From Capsicum annuum (Eukaryota; Streptophyta; Magnoliopsida; Solanales; Solanaceae), in the NCBI RefSeq assembly GCF_002878395.1, contig NC_061117.1:223019650-223083649 (forward strand): DNA of 64,000 nucleotides, given 5' to 3'. Of the stretch, positions 55,066-64,000 are shown in pieces. The notes below the pieces were generated by a model. The model worked only from the letters and a program-made list of their open reading frames with translations. It did no database searches and was not told the origin of the DNA. Made by a program: the position numbers and the translations under genes. Numbering within the stretch: position 1 is the stretch's first letter; each line of letters begins with the position of its first letter.

Positions 55066-56160
55066 GATGGCAACCATGAAGTATGGTATTCTGCTATTGG
55101 ATCGCAACACCTGATTTTCGTTATGACAGGTTCAGATACGGGCTGTGCTCATGCAGATAGATTTGGATGATGCTCTATTAGGGTTTGATAAGATGCCCTC
55201 ATCTTGGATGGACAAGGACAAACGGCGTAAGGATCAAAAGGCTTTATCTCAGATCCACCTTCATTTATCCAATCAGATTCTACAGGATATTTTGAAGGAG
55301 ACCACTGTCGCTACGTTATGGTTAAAACTTGAATTTGTATGCATAACAAAGAGCCTAACAAGTAAGTTGTATCTCAAACAGCGAATTTATTCCCATCGTA
55401 TGTCTGAGGGTGCGTCTTTGGAAGATCGCCTATCTGTCTTTAAAGAAATCATCTCTGATTTAGAGCCTCTGGAGGTTAGGTATGATGAGGAAGATTTAGG
55501 GTTGATTTTGTTGTGTTCGATGCTTGCATCATACATGACCTTTAGGGATACGATTTTATATAGTCGTGATACCCTGATAATTGATAAAGTCTATGATGCA
55601 TTGTTCTCTAAGGAGAAGATGAAGCATCTTGTGAATGGGTCAGAGACTCAAGGAAATGGTCTCATTATTCGAGGAGGAAGGACACATGAGAGAAATTCTG
55701 GGGGTGATGACAAGAATAGGACAAAATCTAGAAATAGAAATAAAACCTGTAATTACTATAAGAAGAAGGGCCATATCAAATCCAAGTGTTGAAAGTTACA
55801 GAATAGAGAGAAAAGAAAATCTCCAAAACTGAAGGAAAATCAACCAGAGAAGTCCAGTGAAGCCAGTTTTATGGAAGATGGCGGCAATGATAGAGAACTC
55901 TTGGTAGTTTTTGATGCTAACTCCAAACCCTGTAAGAATTGGATTCTTAATTCAGCCTGCATGTTTCATATGTGTCGTAATCGGGATTGGTTTACAACAT
56001 ATGAAACAGTCTCTAAAGGTGTTATGTTGATGTGAATAACAAACCTTGTAAGATAGCTAGTTTTGGAACAATCAGGATCAAGATGTTTGATAGGGTTGTG
56101 AGGACACTCGGTGATGTGTGGTATGTCCCAGACCTAAAGAGAAATCTTATTTCCTTGTAA
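55066..56160 (+). pseudogene. Ty1-copia gag and protease remnant, element G
   Basis: Starts MATMKYG near 55066, with stops soon after. The open part from 55145 is a UBN2/gag-type sequence: KALSQIHLHLSNQILQDI, LWLKLEFVCITKSLTSKLYL, SRDTLIIDKVYDAL. The zinc knuckle reads CNYYKKKGHIKSKC, the second Cys changed to Tyr, followed by TGA. The protease site is WILNSACMFHMC; its catalytic Asp is Asn (55949-55951). Further on, [14 protein letters not shown] (to about 56157) ends where a gypsy element on the other strand takes over. No integrase or reverse transcriptase. Confidence 0.8.
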
Positions 56161-56339
56161 ACTGGTGAATTTAAAACACAAAGAAAAAAGGGACACTCCA
56201 TTTAATTGAAATAAAAGATAGAAAGGTTTGAACATAAACGACACAGGGACAAAATAAGATAGATCCCGAACTACAACCTTGAAATAATTCAAAAAATAGA
56301 AAAAAAACAAACAAACTACCAGACCTCTTCCTAGTAGGG

Positions 56340-58212
56340 AGAAGGGTGACTTCTCAATTGATCCTGACATCTAAGCCACTAGTTTGCATATCAGCATGAT
56401 TGGAGCTTTCCTCACTGTCAATGGTCTGCACCATAATTGATTTATCTTAAATCATCTTTTCTATTTCTCTTTTCAATGAATGACAATCTTTAATACTGTG
56501 ACTCTGAACATCAGAATGATATGCACATCGTACATTAGCATCGAAACTTCTTGAATGTGGGTCAGGAGTATACCCAAGGAGAGGAGTGATTATGTCCTGC
56601 TGTACTAATCTCTGGAATAAACTTGCATACGACTCTCCGATTGGTGTGAAACTATCCCTCAACTTCTATCTCATTTCATCGTTTGGCTTAAATTGAAAAT
56701 CAGGCCTAGAAGGACTTTGGTATGTATGTGGAGTTAGAGGATGACTCGATAGAGTTGGCACATGCCAGTGTGGGTAAGATAGAGGTTGAACATATGGTTG
56801 CACATTATACACTTGATATGGAAGTGGGTGAATGGAATATAATGGATTTTGGGAAAGATTCTGTGAAGCTTGGGCATAAACTTGGGTTTGAACCTGTGGG
56901 TAACGATAGTGTGGTACTCTTGCCCGTGCCTATTGTCCAACTACAATGGCAGATGCATCTTCCTCATACTTCTTCCCTCTGACACTTCCCAAACTTTTTT
57001 GAACTGCTTGAGTAGTCACTTTCAATGTTGCAAAACTCACAATGCGGCCAGTTTTAATTCCATCCTCTATCATCTTCCCCATTTTGAGGACCTCAATAAA
57101 TGGCTTGCCTAATGTAGGTAACAATTGTTGATAATATGTTTCATCCTACGCTTGAATAAATACCTCCACTATCTTACTTTCTTTCATTGACGGTTTCACC
57201 CTAGCAGCTTGTTCACACCATCTAATCGCATACTCTCTGAAAGTCTCAGTACTCTTTTTATTCATGTTAGTTAGGTATTTCTCATTAGGAATCAACTCCA
57301 CATTGTATTGGAATTGTTGCAAAAATTCATTAGCTAGGTCATCCCAACTAATCCACTTGTCGATGTCTTGGTTAACAAACCATTCTGAAGCTACGCCTGA
57401 AAGACTCTCACCGAAATATGCCATGAGTAATTCTTCCTTCCCACCATCACCCCTTAGTTGGTTGCAATAACGTCTCAAATGTGCTACAAGATCGCTATGT
57501 CCATCATACTTCTCAAACTTTGGCATTTTAAACCCAAAAGGAAGATGATCCCCTGGAAATATGCACAGATGTTTATATGAGACACTTTTGTACCCCTCAA
57601 GTCCCTGGAGGTCTTTCATAGCCAGTTCCAAAATTCTTAATTTTCTGGTCATTTCCCCTTGTTCTCCTATTATAACAGGCTTCTCAGTGTTAAGAGGAAA
57701 TTCAAGCGAGTGAGTATAGCCATAAGGATTAGGCGACTTAAATGTGGGATCAATAGCATGATATTGATCGGTAGAAATATTCAATACAGGCTTTCTCGCA
57801 GAATGGGGAGGCACAACTTATGGATAAACCTTAAAAGTAGGAGCTTCGGGGAGGGGTGGTGCTGCAAAAACCTGAATAGTGGGTGGAGCCGAGCATGTTG
57901 TAGGTTTGTGTTGAGTAGTGAGGAAATGAATATTGGAAGTGTTTGGATAGTGTTGCCCTGGAGCAGGTCCTGATGCATGCTGTGGTGTGTCAACAAAAAT
58001 AGGAAACTGTGATGTGACACTGGAGGCAAGCTAGAAAGATATTCTAGATTATCAGCGGGAAATGGAGGAGGTGGCAACCCATTAGCCCAAGCTCGATGCA
58101 TTTCTATCATTTGTTGCCTTAATTTTTGAATCTCTTCATTAGCTCCTAAATTCTCATTGCCCAAACTCCTGATCTAATCAGTGACAACAAACTCGATATC
58201 CTTGTTGGCCAT
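56340..58212 (-). pseudogene. Ty3/gypsy gag, element H
   Basis: Minus strand from the ATG at 58212 (MANKDIEFVVTD, then TAG where Gln is expected). ANEEIQKLRQQMIEMHRAWA and a Pro-rich part follow, with a frameshift before 57814. The capsid block reads FKMPKFEKYDGHSDLVAHLR, CNQLRGDGGKEELLMAYF, ASEWFVNQDIDKWISWDDLA and FREYAIRWCEQAARVKPSM, typical of retrotransposon gag. After a TAG at about 57146 it goes on with LLPTLGKPFIEVLKMGKMIE. A third part, AYHSDVQSHSIKDCHSLKRE (about 56547), is the Cys/His stretch usually before protease. Stops at about three places. No protease or polymerase before it meets copia G at about 56160. Confidence 0.8.
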
Positions 58213-58355
58213 AACTTTCTCTATGACTTGGTACAATATGGAGGACCAGCCAAAATGCCACAAACTAACTACCTTAAACTAATTGAACAAGAGATAGCAA
58301 ATGCTTTAGAATTCAACATTTTATTTTCAAAACCTTTTTTTTCTTTTTGAAAAGG

Positions 58356-58740
58356 TCACCGAACCCAAGAGGGGTGCCTACGTATCTCACCCCCGAAAGA
58401 GGAGAATCAGGTGTACGTAGTTCGTGAAGTCTTGCCAAAATGACCAATTAATTCTTTTTCCTTTCTTTTTTTTCAGAAACTTCAAAAATAACAAATTGTC
58501 AAAAGAATTGACGAAAATCCTTTTGGGTTTTCAATTTTTGAATTTCATACGAAAATGAGACTGAGGCTATTAACAAAAAATCTTTTTTGTGATTTTATTT
58601 TAAAGATATATAGGAAACACCTACTTTAAAGGAAAAGTGAATAAATTTTTTTTTTGGAATTTTCAAATAAGATCCCCGAACCCACAATAGGCTGCCTACG
58701 TATCTCACTCCCGAGAGACGAGAATCAGGGGTGCGTACTT
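58356..58740 (-). repeat. Duplicated leader motif of element H
   Basis: Two copies (58356-58425 and 58671-58740) of a 70-bp block with GAACCCA, GCCTACGTATCTCAC, GAGAATCAGG and GCGTACTTCG/GTACGTAGTTCG. Both lie between the primer-binding site and gag. This motif is common in leaders of Solanaceae gypsy elements; role unknown. Confidence 0.7.
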
Positions 58741-59730
58741 CGTCCAGATTGGACAATTAAGGATTAAATAACCAACTCCCTGAATTGAGAGACACGAGCA
58801 CAAACAGAACATGCAAAATGTCTATAAAATTTTTTTGAGTTTTCAATTTGACACTATATAAAAATGACACCAACAACTATGAAAGAAAAATCTTTTTGGT
58901 ATTTTTGTGAAATGTTCAAAACTCCTACAATTTTTTTGCATTTTTCTAGTATAAAAGCTCCTATGAATGAAAAATCTTTTTGAAGTTTTTGAATTGTGAA
59001 TGCATGCTAAACGAGACAAAGGAAATTTTTTTTTGACGTTTTTGTTTTTGAGAAATGAGTGCAAAAGGTAAAAATCTTTTTGAATTTTTGGATTGTGAAG
59101 AACAAAAACCATAAAAAAACTCTAAAAACACTACGAAACACTTTTTTTTTTGATACACCTTTTTATTTTTCTAATCTTTTTTTCCAACAAATTTTGCCTA
59201 CACATTTTGCTTCTAACACATGCTTTTGACCAAATCAATATGTCAAATGACCCCGTTACCGTAAAAATGAAACATTTAGCACATAGGGATGCTTTAGAGG
59301 TGAGTCTCCTACAAAGGACCAAGTGGGTCCCGCTAGGTCTCAATATGATGTAGTTAAGTATGACCTAACGGCTGACCTACATTGGGGTTCACTAACAAGG
59401 CTGTTCGGGGAAGCGTATGGTCAATAGTGGCTGCTCTAGCTTTCCACCCACTCCATACCAGCCGATGGCTCCCCCTCCTAAAAATAAGGGTGACTCAACT
59501 ATAGGTCGTGTACACAACGTGTACTACAGAACTTGTTACAGAAATAATTGACTCAGATTATGCAAATGATGCCAGATATAAAACGGTAACACATAAGAGA
59601 AAAACTGTAAGCATGTAGGCCCTCAATAATGATAAACAAATACAAACAATAACACAAGCAATGTCTATACACTCATAATGTCAAAACTAAGTCGATATAA
59701 CTCCAAAAAAAAGCTCGAATTCTGAAAAGG

Positions 59731-59749
59731 GTCCCCAGCAGAGTCACCA
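59731..59749 (-). other. Primer-binding site of element H
   Basis: Minus strand TGGTGACTCTGCTGGGGAC, close to the TGGCGACTCTGCTGGGGA used by many Solanaceae gypsy elements, four bases inside the LTR. Confidence 0.75.
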
Positions 59750-59753
59750 GAGC

Positions 59754-61836
59754 TGTCACACCCCTTTTTTAACTCCCAAAAGATTTCATTTTTAAGTTTG
59801 AAAGGGATTTTTATTATTAAAGTGACAAAAGGTGAAAAAAAAATTTGAAAAAGGATTTTTTTACATTAAAACTCAAAGTCACTACTTGGCATAATCCAGT
59901 GTGCCAAGTCACCTTTGGACTATCCTTTTATAAATAATTTGACTCTTTAAAACTGGTTTGCAAACAGAGATTCCGGCTAAGGAATTCTGTTGATTGAGGG
60001 GAAGGTATTAGGCACCCCTCGATCCCCTGGTTCAACCATGGTCGCTTGGTGGAGAATATCGGCTAATTTTGACACTACAAATATATAAACCACATAAAAC
60101 ACACAAAACAATCAATCAAACCAACAAAACAAAAAAATCCAAAATCATAATGTCCAGTCCAATTATTACAAACCGAAATAGAAAAATACGAAAATATAAA
60201 TCCTATTCTAAACTAGTCCTAGGCTACGCTCCAATGATTTACCCAATACCTCGGGCCTTCGTCATGGACATCCTTTGAGTACATAATACGTTCAGGAATT
60301 TCTCGGTGAATAAATACATGAAACCTCGGGGCATTCCCTGGCTGAATGAATACACTTAATCAAGTACGATAAACTATAAAACATTCACCACACATACATT
60401 CAAACTTTCAACATTCAAAAATATCTCTAAATTTGCCTACCCAAACCTAAACTTTTCCTATCCATTTCAACATGTCATGATTCTATCACGCTCTGATCCA
60501 CATTCATGCTTATTCCAAATTAAACAAAAACAATAGTAAAACCAACGTTAAACTCAATTCACTATTTTATCAACTTCTCGATTCCACCCCAAATTCCTTT
60601 TAATACCAAATTTCCATAATTTGTAATCTAAGAAAATTAAAAAAAAATCGAACAAGTAGCAATTCAACCACCAATCAAGATCAATCAACACAACATTCAA
60701 TCTGATGCCCCAAGTATCATCAACAGTGAAATAAAAGAGTGAAGGAGTAGAATCGGACCTCAATTTGAAGATTTCGAACTCAATGTCATTCAATTAGGAG
60801 AGTCCACATCCAGAAACCTCGAACCAAACCTCAAACACGACCAAACTCGACTCGGTGTAGAGAAATACAACTCGATCAGGTTTCTTTTGAAACCTGATGG
60901 AGAATCTTAAAATGAACTACTCCAGCCCGGTATCAAAAATTAATGACAAAATCCAAACCCAATTTCTGGCAAAAAAAAAAACTGAGAAACCTTACAACCT
61001 GAACTCCAGTGAGCTAACAGTTATAGAACCGATAGGAATAAGTCGGATTCCAGCAAGTTTTGAGTGGCTTGACATTTTTTTGGCGAACCAATCGCCGGAA
61101 CAGTGATCGTCGACCTGAGATCTATTATTTCCCTTGATTTTTTTACTTCATCTTACCCATTTTTTACTTCTTTTCACACTGGTTTTTCACTGTATTTTTT
61201 ATGAATTTTAATCAGTGTATGTGTGGAATTTTCTTCTGTGTTGAGAGTGAGGATCCATGAGGGTGTTAACTATGGCATCTTTGTGTGCGTGTGAGTCGAT
61301 AAAAAAAAATGGAGATCCCTAGGTTTTTCTCTCCTCCATGCGATGGTTTCTATGAATAAAAAAATGGAAGATGATGGACAATTGATTGGTGGTCTATGAA
61401 TTTGGAGGGTGAGTTGTGTGTATTAGTGGAGAAGAAGATAGTATGTGCAGGTATGCTCTCGATGAATCAAAAATGAAACCAAAATGGAGCTTCAAGAAGA
61501 AAAATGGAGTCTGTGTATGCTCCCCTTTTTTGGTGTCCCCCTCTTTGTATATTGTGTGATGGTGTATAAATGTTGACCAGTGGAAAAACGTGAAGGGAAA
61601 TGGGTGGGGTAGGGGTAGGGTAGGTGGGGTAGAGGTAGGGTATGGGGAGGGGTGGTAATGTGTCCATTTTTAATTGGAGAGGTTGTTTGGATAGGATTAA
61701 AACAAGATAAAATTTGTTAAGGTTTGTTATTTTTGTATTTTTGTGGGGTATGATTATATGGTTGAGAGTACACAGTAGGATAAGGTAAAAAATAGAAAAA
61801 AATGTTTTCTGGGAGGGACAAAATTACGTGTCTACA
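59754..61836 (-). repeat. 5' LTR of gypsy element H
   Basis: About 2083 bp, TGTCACACCC ... GTGTCTACA on the plus strand. Shares CTCCCAAAAGATTT, CAGAGATTCCGGCTAAGGAA and GGCACCCCTCG with the LTR at 62354. Contains CCTCGGGGCATTCC repeats. No coding domain. Outer side abuts a copia fragment. Confidence 0.8.
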
Positions 61837-62353
61837 AGTAATAGATTCTGGTGCAACACATCATGTTGCAGCACATAAAGGTGTATTCTCACAGTGTCAT
61901 AAAGTAGTTAATATAGAAAAAGAAATGGTGAATCTTCCTACTCGAGCCTAGGAAAATATTTCACACATTGGAGAAACACAAATCCTAAATGAGGAAACTG
62001 TTAGTGATGTGTTGTTTGTTCCTAACTTTAAACTCAATCTGTTATCAGTATAAAAAATAACCAAACTACTTTCATGCTTTGTGTCATTCTACCCTGATTT
62101 CTGTATAGTTCAGGACCTTCATACTGACAAGATGAAGGGGATTGGTAAGTAAAAAGGGGGATTATACTTTCTTAAGAAGGTCCGTGGATTGAATGAAGCA
62201 TAGGAAAGAAGTTGTCAAAGGCTGCTGGTTGTGGAAGTAGATATGCAAGACTGCAACTTATGGCATAGAAGGCTTGGGCACCCTTCTTCTCATGCTTTGC
62301 AATCACTTAATCTAATAAGACGCAAAACATACTTAGAGGTTCTAAATAAATGT
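61837..62353 (+). pseudogene. Ty1-copia protease/pre-integrase fragment I
   Basis: VIDSGATHHVAAHKG (about 61840) is a copia protease site with its catalytic Asp kept. Next come VLFVPNFKLNLLSV, VQDLHTDKMKGIGK and the pre-integrase LWHRRLGHPSSHALQSL (about 62258). Stops after TRA, LLSV, GIGK and LNEA. It is a different family from C and G. Both ends are cut by gypsy LTRs. Confidence 0.8.
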
Positions 62354-64000
62354 TGTCACACTGTCTTTTTAACTCCCAAAAGATTTGATTTTTAGTTTGA
62401 AAGAGTTTTTATTATGAAAGTGAAAAAAGATTAAAAATTTATTTCGAAAAAGGACTATTTACAATTTTTATTCAGAGTCAACACTTGGCATAATTCGGTG
62501 TGCCAAGTCACCTTTGAAAAATCCTTTTCAAAACTGTTTTGACTCTTTTAAAACTAGTTTGCGAACAGAGATTCCGGCTAAGGAATTCTGTTGAACGAGG
62601 AGAAGGTGTTAGGCACCCCTCGTTTCCGTAGTTTGAACACTATCACTTGGTGTAGCGTATCGGCTAATTTTACACTACGAAGTTATAAACTACACAAAGC
62701 ATGCAAAACAATCAATCAAGCAAACAAAACATAACAAAACAATTCAAAATTTAGTGTCCAGTCCAATTATACAGTCTGAAATAGAAAAATGCAAAAACTA
62801 TAAAACCTATTCTAAATTAGACCTAAACTAAGATCCAATACTTTACCTGATTCCTCGGGACTTGATCATGAACTTCCTTCGAGGACATAAGACATCGGGG
62901 CATTCCATGGTGAATAAATACATGAAACCTCGGGGCATTCCCCGGCCAAATGAATACACTTAAATAAAATATGATAAACTAGAAAGAAACATTCCCACAC
63001 ACATTCAAACATTCAACCAAACATAAGTTTTAAATTTTCCTACCCAAATCTACATTTGCCTATCCGAATCGACCTATCACAAGAGACTATCAAATTTAAC
63101 AAAGTCGATGCTTATCACGAATTAAGCGACTATCAATGAATCAACATAAACTAATACTCACTTTTATCAATGTTTTTAATTCCCTCCCCTCAAATCTCAT
63201 TTTCGATCAAACAATCAACTTCAATATAGAAACAACCAATCAAAGCCACGACAATCATAGATGTTCAGACATCGATCAAAATTATAGCATCAATCATCAC
63301 AAAACATTCAAATCACAACATCAACATATCAAATTGAGTAAAATTAAAAGGATTTGAAAAATTGGACCTTAGAAGAAGCTTTCGAAATCAATATATTTTT
63401 TCAATCAAAATCCGGTGCAGTCCGCATCGAGAACTTCAATTCAAACCTCAACTATGAACTCGCTAACTTGATCAAAACCATGGTAGGCTTGGCTATTGAT
63501 TTTTGGCAGTGGTGGGTTGTTTAACCACTAATTTATGATGGTTTTTCGGATGATTTGAGCTAATTTCAACCGAGATCGGTGATGGGCGTCCCTTTTCGGT
63601 GAAGGACTCCATTTTGGACTCACAATCGGTGGTGGATCGTCTGTTGTAATAGTGACAGATGGTGAACAACCTTTTCTCTCTCTCTCTTACATTTTCTCCG
63701 TCTCTCTCACAGCCAAATCTCTAATACTTTCCTCTATGTGCGATGATCTCTCCTATTTTGCCTTAGTCCCACAGTTTTTCTCTTGGTTACTCTCTCTTTC
63801 TCTTTGTTAATCTCTCTCTATTGCTCCAAAGAAGAAAAGAAACCCCCTCCTCCTTACTGTGAAGTGTGTGGGGAATCCTTCACCATGGTTTCCAATGAGT
63901 GTGTATAAAAATGGTTGTGTGTGCTTGAGAGTGTGAACATGGAGAGTTCTCTGTTGAAGATGATCATAATCCCCCTCCCCCCCTTATTTGTTTTGTCTTC
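62354..64000 (-). repeat. Second gypsy LTR of the H family, incomplete at window end
   Basis: TGTCACACTGTC start, colinear with 59754-61400 (CCGGCTAAGGAATTCTGTTG, GGGCATTCCCCGGCCAAATG). About 1.65 kb lie in the window. It is the left edge of another copy or a solo LTR. 63680-63830 is CT-rich. Confidence 0.8.

Noticed and set aside
54760..62353. A single interrupted copia element (G plus I)
   Set aside because: Both fragments carry their own protease site with different sequence, so they are two families.
1..64000. Endogenous pararetrovirus sequence
   Set aside because: Looked for; the reverse transcriptase and protease remnants are LTR-retrotransposon type and no coat or movement protein-like frame was seen.

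Overview
This window is plant nuclear DNA, AT-rich and intron-bearing, and it is dominated by nested transposable elements. The family is most likely Solanaceae. AU/TS-type SINE tails, Solanaceae-style gypsy and copia elements, and DUF1985/Ulp1 protease genes of the kind abundant in pepper and tomato relatives all point there. Capsicum is my best guess for the genus, but the sequence alone does not settle it. A 100-N assembly gap lies at 13852-13951.

Layout. 0-2.2 kb: a palindromic MITE and a broken F-box gene. 4.4-10.35 kb: a hAT-like element carrying a tRNA-like segment, then what looks like an internally deleted Mutator-like element. Its MURA-type transposase fragment (+) and DUF1985/Ulp1-type gene (-) face each other and both lack their C-terminal catalytic parts. 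One intron of the Ulp1-type gene holds a 182-bp SINE-like insertion with a complete 5S rRNA-like head and an AU-SINE tail. 10.5-12.3 kb: a chloroplast FBPase exon fragment and the tail of an unknown gene with 165-bp coding repeats. 12.3-16.9 kb: low-complexity arms, a 112-bp tandem array and a 210-bp tandem array. 17.9-20.3 kb: a second, intron-retaining DUF1985/Ulp1 pseudogene.

20.9-26.1 kb: a gag-only LTR retrotransposon (A, minus strand) holding a nested 2.2-kb solo LTR. 26-37 kb: the only apparently host-gene locus, a tandem pair of GeBP-like (DUF573) genes with extremely acidic N-termini. Copy 1 (28.3-30.1 kb) is an open single-exon frame whose start codon is TTG where copy 2 has ATG. 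Copy 2 (from 32.8 kb) has a frameshift and is split by a second gag-only element (B, 33643-36935, TSD GATGC).

37.6-44.3 kb: a gypsy fragment (D) whose LTR region is split by a complete but dead Ty1-copia element (C, 38872-43481, TSD ATTAG). 45-48.7 kb: a MULE-like element with homopurine and homopyrimidine arms, AT-rich repeats, a 639-bp hairpin MITE and a GC-rich degenerate array. 48.8-53.6 kb: a satellite of about 183 bp per unit, split by an 889-bp solo LTR. 53.6-54.8 kb: three palindromic MITEs. 54.8-64 kb: copia and gypsy fragments.

None of the elements appears able to move on its own: each coding remnant seen has stop codons, frameshifts, lost catalytic residues or no pol. The only candidate for a working protein is the first GeBP-like gene.
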